Below, one piece after another: positions 12,301 through 20,864 of a DNA stretch of 64,000 nt. The notes beneath the pieces are model-generated. The model had not been told where the DNA came from and searched no databases. It saw only the letters and a program-made list of their open reading frames with translations. Each line of letters begins with the position of its first letter. Positions within the stretch are counted from its first letter, which is position 1. The position numbers were made by a program, and so were the translations under genes. The DNA comes from Ctena decussata. Taxonomy: Eukaryota; Mollusca; Bivalvia; Lucinida; Lucinidae. The stretch covers positions 81,886,979 through 81,950,978 of the forward strand of contig OZ022501.1 of the NCBI GenBank assembly GCA_963989385.1. Reading direction: 5' to 3'.

Positions 12301-15300
12301 CAACTGTATGACTCCACATTAGAACTGCCTCACTGACATACACCAACTGTATGACTCCTCATTAGAACTGCCTTACTTACATACATCAACTGTTTGACTC
12401 CTCATTAGAACTGCCTCACTGACATACATCAACTGTATGACTCCACATTAGAACTGCCTCACTGACATACATCAACTGTATAACTCCTCATTAGAACTGC
12501 CTCACTGACATACATCAACTGTATGACTCCTCATTAGAACTGCCTCACTGACATACATCAACTGTATAACTCCTCATTAGAACTGCCTCACTGACATACA
12601 TCAACTGTATGACTCCTCATTAGAACTGCCTCACTGACATACATCAACTGTATGACTCCACATTAGAACTGCCTCACTGACATACATCAACTGTATGACT
12701 CCACATTAGAACTGCCTCATTGACATACATCAACTGTATGACTCCACATTAGAACTGCGTCACTGACATACATCAACTGTATGACTCAACATTAGAACTG
12801 CCTAACTGACATACATCAACTGTTTGACTCCTCATTAGAACTGCCTCACTGACATACATCAACTGTATGACTCAACATTAGAACTGCCTCACTGACATAC
12901 ATCAACTGTATGACTCCACATTAGAACTGCCTCACTGACATACATCAACTGTATGACTCCACATTAGAACTGCCTCACTGACATACACCAACTGTATGAC
13001 TCCTCATTAGAACTGCCTTACTTACATACATCCACTGTATGACTCCACATTAGAGCCTCATTGACATATATCAACTGTATGATTCCCCATTAGAACTGCC
13101 TCACTGAGGTAGTTCTAATGAGAAGTCACACAGTTGCTGGAAAATGAAAAGAAAATGTTCCCAAATTATCATCAGATGCCGACCTAATTTGAAGCTTTGC
13201 TTTCGTATGTGTATTTTATCTTAAAATAAAATTTTCTGTTAATGCAACAGAATTTCTATCTTTTCAGGAAATGATGGCAATTGAGAAGGATCTTACCAGA
13301 CTTTGAATGTGGCATCATTTTCCGCAGATCTAACATTAAGTGTCTGTCTCGATGTGAAATACCTCGAGAAGCAAATATTAGAACTCTTTCTTTGTTCATC
13401 CAGTTTGACTGAAAATAGAAAACAATAATAAAGAAACCAGGCCACATTTCTACTAAGTCAAGCAGTGAGAAAGGCATCAACAATTAATTCTTAACAAGAG
13501 TTGTCAGAAGACAACAAAGCACGCCTTACAGGAGCTTGACCCTCACAGCGCTGGTGGTATTGAAAAGCTCTTTTCCAAATGTATGTGAATGTCAAGTATA
13601 ATGATTGCCATCCATATAGGGACTGAGAAAAATGACTGAGTCAGTGAAGCATAAAACTCATGTCAAATTCATACATGGAAGGCAATGCTAAAGTGTTCTT
13701 GTCCATATATAAGTGTGTGCCAAGTAAAATGGCTCTAACCCATATAGGGACTGAGAAATTTCACAAAGTCAGTGAAGCCTATCATAAAGTCAATAAAGCA
13801 AAAATGTAGGTCGAATCCATACATGGATGATGGTATTCAAATGGTCCTGTCCATATGTACATGTAGATGTGTGCCAAGTATCATGGCCCTAACCCATACA
13901 GGAACTTTGAAATATCACAATTTCACAAAGTCATTGAAGCATATCATAATGTCAAATGAAGCATAAAATATACTCAAATCCTTATAAAGAGGATGCTGCT
14001 GAAATGATCTTGTCCATGTGTAAGTGTGTGCAAAGTATCATAACTGTAACCCATATAGGGACTGAGAAATATCATAAACTCAGTGAAGCGTAAAAATGTA
14101 AGTCACTGTCCTACATGGTTGGTTACACTCACATACCCTCATCCAGATGCAAGTAATGAGCAAAATATCAGGACTCTAACATTTATAACTACTTTGAAAC
14201 TGACTTGAACACAAATGCTTAACATACATTAACCTAATTGTTTTCAAAGTCAGCAGACCATGACCAGTATGTCAAGGTCATACATGGTGCATATATTCAG
14301 GTGATCATGTGCTGATGTAAGTGTGTACCAAGTTTCATTACTCTAGCCCTTATACTTTGTAAGAAAAAGACCTAAATGCAAATGGTTAACACCTATAGGT
14401 TAAACTACATTCTATTCTATTCTATTCTATCCCATAACCTTACTAGGTCGTTGGGGCACCACAGCTGACTTCAAAACAATCCCTTTCCACCTTGTCCTGT
14501 CTTCAGCTGCCCTAGTTGAGCTGGCAAAATCCATTCCAGTCCACTCCTTGATATTGTCTTCCCACCTCTTCTTCTGTCTACCTCTTCTTCTTTTTCCTTT
14601 CACTGTGCCCTGAAGAATTGTCTTTGCTAAACCAGAAGACCTTGAGACATGGCCAAACCACCTTAGTTTCCATTTCTTGACCAGCGTCAGGAGTTCATCA
14701 TATTCTCCAATGGCTGCTTGGATCTTCCTGCGAACCTCCTCATTGGTTATATGGTCCTTGTACGAAATGTTCAGTAACCTTTGATAGCATCTCATCTCAA
14801 AGGCCTGCGTTCTTTTCTCTAACTCTGCTGTCAAGGTCCATGATTCACAGGCATACAGAAATATGGAAATGACAAGGGAGCGCATAAGTGTCACCTTTGA
14901 TCCAAGAGATATGTTGTTATCTCTCCAAATTGGTTTCAGCTTGGCAAGAGCCGAAGTGGCTTGTGCTATCCTTGAGAGAACCTCCTGTTTTGAGCCATCA
15001 TCTGAGACAACTGCTCCAAGGTATTTGAAGCTGCTTACAGTACCCAGCTTCTCCCCCTTTACCTTGATCTCCCTCTGGATGCCATCTGCGCTGTTTGTCA
15101 TCAGTTTGGTCTTCTCAGCTAAACTACATTAGGCAAAATAAAACAAGACCTGTCACAGGGCCAGGATAGCTCGCCTGACAGCGCCTTGCCCATCACATAA
15201 AAAACTTTAACATTTTGCTAACGCTGCCGCCGCCGGGGGTAGTGCAATAGCTCTTCCTGAACTTCGTTCAGCCGAGCTAAAAATGGTGCGTACATTCAGG

Positions 15301-18300
15301 ATACAACCTGATAAAATTAGGGTAGGTAGGTAGGAAACATTTTTTTTTTTGAAAACTTTTTTTTTCTTGGAATAAACAGATCTGCTTGGAAATGTATTAA
15401 ATCAGACAAAACTGATATAAAAGGGTCTCTTTTTGAAGATATAACCTTGTTTTAGTCCTTTTACTTCCAATACTAAAGACTGAACGCATAGAAATTTAGA
15501 TTTCTATTTCAGATGGTCATTTCGATACGTATTTTGTTCTGATATTCTCTTCCAATTTCAGAATTTGGAGAAAAAAGTTTAGGGTAGGGGGTAAAAATAT
15601 AGGGTAGGTCAGGTGACCTGAACAACACATATATTTTTTTCCTAGTCAGAAGACTATGACTAGTAGGGCAGAGTCATACATGGTGCATACATTTAGGTGA
15701 TAATGTTCTGATGTAAGTGTGTACCAAGTTTTATTACTTTGTGAGAAAAAGACCTAAACGCAAATGCTTAAACATAGGTAAAACTGCTCACAGACACAGA
15801 CAAGGATGCATACTCGGACTACGATGCCGAGGGTATAGCATAAGCTCTCCTTTGCTCTGCAAAGGCGCGCTAAAAAGCCAAAAAAGAATACAATAAAATT
15901 TGCACCAAAATTAATGGGGGACAATGGTTTCATCCTGTGCCGGGGCATCAAGGATTTTTTAAGTAAGAGTCTGTGACAGGTAATCTTAGGTAGAAAAATT
16001 CTAATTGAAATAAATTAATTTTATACATAGCTAGTAAGTGTTTTTGATGGGGTAAGGGGTTAATATTCTCTGATACAGGAGAAAGTACTTCTGTTCTAGG
16101 TAATGGTCCGTTTCACCCTTTTCCCTTCCAGAGCAAAGGCTGTTCCCCACCCCCACCTTCCTGTGTGGCAGCATTGTTTCATCTGGATTCCTGGGGAGGG
16201 TCATTTCAGCCTGATTTTGATGGTTTGTTCAACCACTTTTCGCCTTGAGAAGACCAGAGTATTGGTCTAATCATCTAGGATCTTCTAAAAACAGAACAAG
16301 TGCTCAGGAGGCAGAATCAAGGAATGTTGTAGAAAACCTGATAAAAGATAACACAAAAGTACAAACAGTAATAGCCTTTACAGATGGGTCTTGTACAGGC
16401 AACCCAGGCCCATGTGGTGCAGGTGCATGCGTCTTTCTTCCAAACAATGATGAAATAGAATTGAAACAGCCTGTCTCAAAATTGGCTTCTATTCTCCTTG
16501 GTGAGTTTGTTGCTATCCAAATAACCCTCAATTTCTTCATTGAGGAAAAGAAGGTACGTGACATTGGTACTGTCCTTTTATTTTGTGACAGCCAGTCTGC
16601 AGTTGGAATCCTACAGCTTGGTTGGGATAATAAAAGTTATAAAAAAACTGCTATGGACATTCAACAGTCTCTTAATATACTTGAAAAGGATGGTACACAG
16701 GTAAAAATCCTGTGGAGTCCTGGTCACGCAAACATAAGAGGTAATGAGATCGCAGATAGGCTTGCCAAGGAGGCTGCAAAAGAGGCAGAATAAATGACGG
16801 GTGACATAGGGGTTGCAAGTCAGTCTGATGTCAAATCAGCAGCAAGAGAGTCAGTTAACATCAAATGGCAACGAAGGTGGGAAGTGTCAGAAAAAGGAAG
16901 GCAACTGTTTACACACAGACCTGCTGTAAAGCTCAACAGAATTGAGTTTGACAAGCTCAAGAATCAGAGAGCTGTACTGCAGCTCCAAAGTGGGTACTGT
17001 AAATTGAAAGAATACCTAACTAAAGTTGGGATATCTGATAGCCCAACATGTGAATGTGGAGCTATAGAAGATGTGCAACATTTTCTACTTGAATGCCCAA
17101 ACTATAGTGTGCCAAGGGAGACATTGAAACAGTCTCTGCTCCTAAGCTGTGGTATTGCAGACTTTGGCACGGAAATACTTCTATCAGTAACAGATGATGA
17201 AGATTTAAAAAACATACGTCCACTGATATGGGATCAGCTGGACATATACATTTCCCAAACAAAGAGGTTCTAGTGCAGAATTGGGCTGTATTGAATGGAG
17301 AAAATACTTCATACTCTATCATTATTCTTGTTAGATTACATGTGTATTGTTGACTTTATTCTGGCTGGTGGGAGGCACAAACGCATCTAACCGAGGAATG
17401 AAGCAACAATTGTAGGATGATTATTTTACAGTCAGTTAGGACATGATAGCCTAACTGTACAGAATAAACAGTTCACCATGACATTGTTGCTCTTCCTTGC
17501 GAGTGTGGACTGTCCGTACAGCGGGAAGGGCGGCAGCGTTGTTGCTGGACCATGAGGTTGTGTTATTCCAACCAAAGTTGCTTGCAACATTTAAATTCTA
17601 AGAATGAAAGGTCTGTGGTTGGCCATAACCAATGGTTATAGGCATGAAACCAATTGTGATTCAATGCTGTCAACGTAAGGTTGGGCCTGCGAAGAGCTTT
17701 TTGGTTCTCATCATTCATGGGTATCACAGACTTTACTCTCCCTTGTAGGAAGAGCAAATTCATCTGATTGAGGAATATGAATGTGTATCATGTTTGCTCC
17801 ATGTTGAATAAAAGCTTGTTGATTTTCATGAAATATATCAGAAGTGGCTGTTTCGGCTACACTAGATATATTGGTATGATATACAAGTTTCCATGTTGAA
17901 AAATCCATCTTTTTTGACATTGTATGAGTGTGTCATGTTATGTTTATTTTGATTTTGTCATGTTTTGCCAATCTTAATGCAATGTGCTGAGTAATGGTCG
18001 AACCGGCCACACTTAGCATTTTGATATGGATCGTTTCACGTTGTTAAGGGAAAATTGAGTACTCCAGAGGAATAAATTGGCCCATACAGCAAATTTCATA
18101 TAAATGTGTATAAAAATTGGAAAAAAAAAACAAAAAAAAAACATTTACTAACTGCTGAATATTCTTTACAGGACTTATAAGCATGCTTATGCATGTTTTA
18201 TTATCTGTGACTAAATTACTATATATACGTTTTATTACAGGATTATACTGTGAGTCATTAACTGACTTTACTTATAGTAGTTTATACAAGTGAGACAGCG

Positions 18301-18649
18301 CGGCTAATTATGGCCTTGAAACAAACCAAACCAAACCATTAATTCAACATATTTAAGCTTGCCCAGAATATATTCTTTAACTTTAATTCAATATCAAATG
18401 TCAGAAATCCGGAATCAGTAGTCTTAGCGTTTATTACAGCTTATGGAAAAGTTGTCGCACAGTTCACATGGTTGCTTGTCATATGTTTTCGTGACTAAAA
18501 CTGCTTATCGATGCTCCAAGATCGTACCATACCTTTTTTGGTGGTTTATCAGCCGACGAAATTGTTGAAGCTAATACAATTTCATCTTTATTTCTCTTGC
18601 TCGGTGGCTGGGCGTCTTTTAAAACTGTTTCTCTCTTTCTTTTTCCCAT
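1570..18649 (-). CDS. BRIX1: BRIX1, ribosome biogenesis protein BRX1 homolog (8 exons, 3' part outside window)
   Basis: Eight minus-strand exons join in phase into 218 codons: 18533-18649, 13297-13408, 10511-10554, 9064-9134, 5095-5144, 4364-4437, 3444-3494, 1570-1705. Every junction is GT-AG. The product reads like animal BRIX1: a basic N-terminus (MGKRKR), then the Brix domain with NKERVLIFASRG, KMDRKDKLFVVNE, CEMKNCSKC, QDLYMWLSN, GPSVKFLVEN, LKMTGNCLKGSRPLLSFD, HPKSQPFLDHVFTF and NRIWFRNYQI. Known role of the family: a nucleolar factor for early pre-60S assembly and rRNA processing. The vertebrate protein is about 350 residues, so about 130 C-terminal residues should lie left of the window; no continuation was found in 1-1569. 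The ATG at 18649 is preferred because of its context (AAACATGGG). An in-frame upstream ATG exists, but the frame beyond it runs into a transposon end. Confidence 0.93.
1733..1880. mobile_element. Foldback element (near-perfect 150-bp palindrome)
   Basis: The arms GGAGGTTATAAAACTTGAGT... and ...ACTCAAGTTTTATAACCTC pair over about 70 bp around the centre GAGCACATGCTC. It sits 30 bp from BRIX1 exon 8 in intron 7, so the pre-mRNA would form a strong hairpin there. Confidence 0.75.
1893..2096. mobile_element. Foldback MITE, family M2, copy 1
   Basis: Outer arms CAGAGCTCTAG...CTAGAGCTCTG enclose a 50-bp central hairpin, TGTGACCCCTCTTCTGACCG and its complement (1969-2023). Related copies or halves: 11721-13190, 55872-56000, 59770-59830, 63480-63620. 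Confidence 0.75.
2575..2780 (+). repeat. Possible tRNA-derived SINE head
   Basis: TAGTGGTCCAATGGATAGAG resembles a tRNA A box. A weak B-box-like stretch lies about 60 bp downstream. The cloverleaf is not intact, so this is not a functional tRNA. Confidence 0.3.
3160..3404. mobile_element. Foldback MITE, family M1, copy 3
   Basis: AAGACAAAACCAACAAAGTG at the left and CACTTTGTTGGTTTTGTCGT at the right, with an AAAGGGTAGC centre. It lies in BRIX1 intron 7, 40 bp from exon 7. Confidence 0.75.
3444..3494 (-). CDS. BRIX1: BRIX1 exon 7
   Basis: Seventeen codons, AFDKEPHWNLMKELFIQ, matching the FD-PH-LLKELLIQ block of animal BRIX1. Acceptor TTTTCAG, donor CAG|GTACAAA. Both ends are in phase 0. Confidence 0.92.
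4364..4437 (-). CDS. BRIX1: BRIX1 exon 6
   Basis: Codes VHTMQELKMTGNCLKGSRPL and then LSFDK, the most conserved stretch of the Brix domain. Acceptor TTTTTCAG, donor GACAAA|GTAAGC, ending in phase 0. Confidence 0.94.
4471..4700. mobile_element. MITE of the CCAGTTGTTCA family (degraded)
   Basis: Begins GGCCCAGTTGTTCAACACTA and holds an inner inverted pair GAGAAAATTGC / GCAATTTTTC. It resembles the better preserved copy at 57968-58208. Confidence 0.45.
5095..5144 (-). CDS. BRIX1: BRIX1 exon 5
   Basis: Completes the Trp and codes LSNCPRGPSVKFLVEN. Acceptor TTTTTGCAG, donor AATG|GTAAAT. It matches the LSNSPHGPSAKFLVQN block of vertebrate BRIX1. Confidence 0.93.
5328..5543. mobile_element. Foldback MITE
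   Basis: Outer ends TTAACCCTTAATGCGCC and GTGTTTGAAGGGTTAAAG. The core is the palindrome GCAAACAGTGTGGATCCAGA...ATCTACACTGTTTGC around GGTGGCTCATTATGAGCCACC-like sequence. A degraded relative is at 9825-9945. A poly(A) run of about 30 follows. Confidence 0.6.
5600..7267. mobile_element. Tandem-core element E, 166-bp units, pearl/DINE-like
   Basis: GGCTTACAATGCACTAAG recurs at 6181, 6347, 6513, 6679, 6845 and 7011, an exact 166-bp period, with older copies to the left. The array is followed by a (GACGGACA)n tract (7176-7219) and the hairpin ACTTC-TCC-GAAGT with GGGGGCATA (7238-7266). A single arm TATGCCCCCAAC marks the left end at 5607. No ORF. It lies in BRIX1 intron 4. Confidence 0.8.
7601..8509. 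mobile_element. Non-autonomous pogo/Tigger-like TIR element
   Basis: TIRs CACTGGAGCGCCGTTATA and TATAACGGCGCTCCAGTG are flanked by TA on both sides (7599-7600, 8510-8511), as expected for Tc1/mariner/pogo insertions. Subterminal copies of TATAACGCGG/CGGTATAACG occur. About 0.9 kb without a transposase ORF. Confidence 0.78.
8655..8815 (-). repeat. tRNA-derived SINE
   Basis: On the minus strand an A-box-like GTAGTGTAGTGGATAACACG with a TTCCAA anticodon-like region is followed by a body and a tail resembling GAGTTCATTCACTACTTATG. The body end GACATTAAATGAGTTCAC at 63852-63917 appears related. The B box is degenerate. Confidence 0.45.
9064..9134 (-). CDS. BRIX1: BRIX1 exon 4
   Basis: Codes MCEMKNCSKCIFFEAKKK and QDLYM, then the first two bases of a Trp codon. 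Acceptor TTTTTCAG, donor ATGTG|GTAAG. This is the cysteine-containing CEMKNCNKCIYFEAKKKQDLY block of the Brix family. Confidence 0.93.
9334..9369. repeat. Poly(C) tract, 36 bases
   Basis: An uninterrupted run of C in BRIX1 intron 3, only 200 bp from exon 4. On the transcribed (minus) strand it reads poly(G). Confidence 0.9.
9945..10290. repeat. Interspersed repeat R5, copy 1
   Basis: Shares about 330 bp with 61660-62010, including GCAAGTAGCA, GTTGCTGCCTAG, a central palindrome ATTCCGTAAGGTCAAAGGCA...TGACCTTACAGAAT and TTTTTGGCCTCCAGTTTTTG. Probably a MITE. Confidence 0.65.
10511..10554 (-). CDS. BRIX1: BRIX1 exon 3
   Basis: A 44-base micro-exon coding ESKMDRKDKLFVVNE after joining one base from exon 2. 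Acceptor TTTCAG, donor GAG|GTAAAT, ending in phase 0. The match to the MDRKDKLFVINE block of animal BRIX1 makes it secure despite its size. Confidence 0.9.
10797..11001. mobile_element. Tigger/pogo-like MITE, 205 bp
   Basis: TIRs CAGTCAACTCCCGATATATC and GATATCGAGAGTTGACTG, with TA on both sides. Inner inverted copies of TACTTTGAGATATCAGTAG. The sequence is typical of pogo-group termini. Confidence 0.82.
11721..13190. repeat. 43-bp minisatellite (about 30 copies) inside a family M2 MITE
   Basis: The unit TTAGAACTGCCTCACTGACA...CAACTGTATGACTCCTCA repeats every 43 bp from about 11803 to 13107, with mostly single-base variants. The left flank CAGAGCTCTAGGAAAGATGG (11720) and right flank GAGGTAGTTCTAATGAGAAG match the two arms of the M2 foldback MITE at 1893-2096. 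The array therefore expanded within a MITE. It lies in BRIX1 intron 2. Confidence 0.85.
13297..13408 (-). CDS. BRIX1: BRIX1 exon 2 (start of Brix domain)
   Basis: The acceptor TATTTTCAG is followed by SNWMNKERVLIFASRG and RHLMLDLRKMMPHSKS, the first conserved block of the Brix domain. The exon is 37 codons plus one base, with donor TCTG|GTAAG. It lies just left of a large tandem-core element. Confidence 0.93.
14412..15119 (-). mobile_element. 5'-truncated RTE-like LINE with target-site duplication
   Basis: Bounded by an exact 11-bp direct repeat TAAACTACATT (14401-14411 and 15120-15130). The 3' end carries an (ATAGA)n tail on the minus strand. The coding part is the C-terminus of a non-LTR ORF2. 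It is a recent, cleanly delimited insertion. Confidence 0.88.
14427..15119 (-). pseudogene. C-terminal part of non-LTR retrotransposon ORF2
   Basis: An open frame of about 230 codons starts just inside the truncation with AEKTKLMTNSADGIQREIKV. It contains FKYLGAVVSDDGS, ACESWTLT, KLRWFGHVSRSSGLAKTILQ and RRRGRQKKRWEDNIKEW, the region after the RT domain in RTE-like LINEs. RT and endonuclease are absent through 5' truncation. The frame is intact, consistent with a young insertion. A longer, older relative is at 32096-32970. Assignment to the RTE clade is from memory of the motif set. Confidence 0.82.
15150..15310. mobile_element. Tandem-core element D end: single arm, GCC tract and hairpin
   Basis: AGCTCGCCTGA (single arm), then GCTGCCGCCGCCGG, then the hairpin CTGAAC-TTC-GTTCAG flanked by AGCTC/GAGCT (15250-15281). 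The core repeats are missing, as in an internally deleted copy. Confidence 0.6.
16083..18337 (+). mobile_element. RNase H-bearing LINE, 3' portion
   Basis: Contains the RNase H and C-terminal knuckle ORFs (16245-17273), a 1-kb 3' UTR, and a 3' end GGCCTTGAAACAAACCAAAC with (AAACC)n. It is inserted antisense in BRIX1 intron 1. Confidence 0.78.
16245..17273 (+). pseudogene. LINE ORF2 C-terminus: RNase H domain plus zinc knuckle, one in-frame stop
   Basis: Residues 41-180 form an RNase HI domain with the catalytic set D47 (FTDGSC), E87 (LLGEFVAI), D115 (FCDSQSA) and the final D in GHANIRGNEIADRLAKEA. A single in-frame TAA at 16791-16793 separates it from a further 159 codons in the same frame (16794-17273). 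That part ends in a C-x-C-x8-H-x4-C knuckle (CECGAIEDVQHFLLECPNY). The layout fits I-type LINEs that carry RNase H after RT. No RT is present upstream, so the copy is 5' truncated. Confidence 0.85.
18533..18649 (-). CDS. BRIX1: BRIX1 exon 1 (start codon)
   Basis: Codes for 39 residues, MGKRKR to KPPKK, a lysine-rich tail typical of nucleolar proteins. The donor is AAG|GTATGG and the exon ends in phase 0. A TIR element begins only 80 bp upstream of the ATG, so the 5' UTR and core promoter must be short or lie inside it. Confidence 0.85.
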
Positions 18650-18729
18650 GTTTACTTTTTTTAGGGCGGTGCTTGTTTTCATTAAACAAGGGTCCCAGTA
18701 ACTACCGAAAAAAGGAGTTGGTGTAGGGC

Positions 18730-19900
18730 GGTCCATAGAGTTACCGAAATACCGAAAAGCATAGAATTAAATTAAGAGTTACCGAAATACCGAAAAGCAT
18801 AGAATTACCGAAAAGCACCAATATGTCATATTCTTTGCAAGAATATGGGTCTGGATGTATTGTAAAGGGATCAAGTAACTCATGAGGGTCATTATTATTA
18901 CCGAAAACACCGGGTATGATATACAACAGGGGTTCGGTAAAGGTATCAAGTAACTCATTAGGTACTTTTTCTTACCGAAAAGCACCTATATGCCATATTT
19001 AATCTATCGAAGGTGTAGAGGGATGAAGCGGTGATTAGGAATATTTGTTGGTATAGTCATCATGATAATAGGAATTTTATTTGGTTGCCCTACTTCTTCA
19101 AGTGACCCCTTTATAATACATCCAGATCCATGTTATATCCCATATATTCTTTCAAAGAATATGACATATTGGTGCTTTTCGGTAATTCTATGCTTTTCGG
19201 TATTATTTTTTAATTTATTATCCAGAGTCGTTTGCGACTCATTAGAGCCGGCTCAGTGAGGCGGTTCTAATGAACAATAAACATGTATCTTTTTATTATA
19301 CATAAAAGAAAAAAAATAGTTATATCCCTGTTACGATCTTACACGTTATGCTGTAATACTAAAAGACAGAGAAAGGACAGAGATTAGAAATTTTCATGTT
19401 TAATATATGTTATGATATCTCATTAGACCATTCTATAATCCTTCAGTTTAATATTAATTATTAATCAACAATATAAGTGTTGATCAATAGGTACTGTAAA
19501 GATAGGTTTGATTAAAAAAAAAAAACTGAAAAAATGGCGAAATGGGAACGAAGTCATATTTGACAGTAGGCGAAATGCGAGTAGGTGAAATGGGAATAGG
19601 CGAAACAGGAGAAGGCGAAATGGGAGTAATTGTTTTTCGGTAATAACAAAGTACCTAATGAGTTACTAGATACCTTTACCAAACCCCTGTTGTATATCAT
19701 ACCGGGTAAAATATATAATATATTGGTGTTTTCAGTAATCACAATTAACCTTAAGAGTTACTGGACCCCTTTATAATACATCCAGATCCATGTTATATCC
19801 CATATATTCTTGCAAAGAGTGCTTTTCGGTAATTCTATGCTCTTCGGTATTTCGGTGCTTTTCGGTATTTCGGTGCTTTTCGGTAACTCTATGGACCATG
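18730..19900. mobile_element. TIR element T1 with ACCGAAA iterons, 8-bp TSD
   Basis: Starts GGTCCATAGAGTTACCGAAA and ends TTTCGGTAACTCTATGGACC plus ATG. TGTAGGGC flanks it at 18722-18729 and 19901-19908. The subterminal regions contain many copies of ATTACCGAAAAGCA in inverted orientation at the two ends. It holds no transposase ORF. It lies 80 bp upstream of the BRIX1 start codon. Confidence 0.75.
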
Positions 19901-19904
19901 TGTA

Positions 19905-20825
19905 GGGCTGTTGGTGTAGCTTATTCATGGTTCCGAGCTGCCACTCAGATATCTGTAGATAAACCCATGTTAACACAGTTTGTTAGACAAAAAGATTTTT
20001 CGTTTGAAAACATAATTACATCAACTACAAAATCAGAGCTTAGGAAAGATATACGATATAGTCTTGAAGTATGGGTCCCTGCTGACAGACTGAAATTGCA
20101 CCACAATTTAAATAGTCATGAAAAACGGATCTTAGAAAGCAAACAGTGGCTCTAATTATTGATAGTGCAACGAACCTGCTTAGCTTCCAGTTCCCGGACT
20201 TGGAGGGGTTCCGGTCATGCCAGTTAGCCCATCAGCTGGATTTCGACAGACACAAGAAACTATTCATCTAAATAATAAACAGATCACCAAAGGCTGGAGG
20301 GTCACATTGGTTGACAATTAGTAATATTAAATGTATGGAAAATACAATAAAAGTGTACGACTCTGCCTACAGTGACCTGCCACATGAAGAAGAACTCACA
20401 ATTGCTGGTTTGGTGGCTGTAACGGCAGATAAGCTGCAGGTCATATTTCCTAATGTTGCCTTACAAACAAATGGGTATGACTGTGGATTATATGCAGTTG
20501 CAAATGCCACCGCCCTGGCATATGGCAGGGATCCAACAACACAGGTGTATGTTCCAAGGCTGTTGAGAAGTCACTTGCACAAATGTCTTGAAAACAGGAA
20601 CATTGATCCTTCCCCAATCACAAACAGTAAGGTCAAGCGAAAACCGCAAAGAAAAGTTTTTGATGTGCCTTTGTTTTTCTCTTTGCAGAATGCCTGATAC
20701 TCAAATTTTGTATATATACTGAGATAAATGTGGTCGAGAATACCATCCACAGTGTGTTGGATTTGATACATCTATAACAGATAGTAGAGAATTCATATGC
20801 CAAAATTGCAAAGTGCATAACAATT
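19905..20825 (+). pseudogene. Ulp1/SENP-like cysteine protease with PHD-type finger, broken
   Basis: Pieces in more than one frame spell a C48-type peptidase core: His in GGSHWLTISN (about 20300), Asp in VYDSAYSDL, then Gln/Cys in LQTNGYDCGLYAVANATALA (about 20465-20520). Next come a C-F-S-L-C pair and a KCGREYHPQCVGFD...FICQNC finger in another frame. A stop lies at 20269-20271, a TGA replaces a likely Cys codon of the finger, and a frameshift lies near 20155. Such Ulp1-PHD proteins are common in invertebrate genomes, often in DNA transposons. Ulp1 proteases cleave SUMO-like tags. The host element is not identified. Confidence 0.72.
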
Positions 20826-20864
20826 AACATAGTATTTGTAGCGACAGAACACATTTCTGTTGTT

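Larger units (their letters stand above)
13512..15880. mobile_element. Tandem-core element D2 (pearl/DINE-like), interrupted by other insertions
   Basis: Units of about 140-157 bp carry AACCCATATAGGGACTGAG (about 13735, 13890, 14047). The right terminal hairpin CCTTTGC-TCT-GCAAAGG is followed by CGCGCT (15842-15873). A single arm AGCACGCCTTA lies near 13519. A LINE fragment (14412-15119) and a second element end (15150-15310) sit inside it. Confidence 0.65.

Noticed and set aside
11803..13107. Regular 43-bp repeats resembling a CRISPR array
   Set aside because: The whole unit repeats with no unique spacers, and the flanks are MITE arms in a eukaryotic intron.
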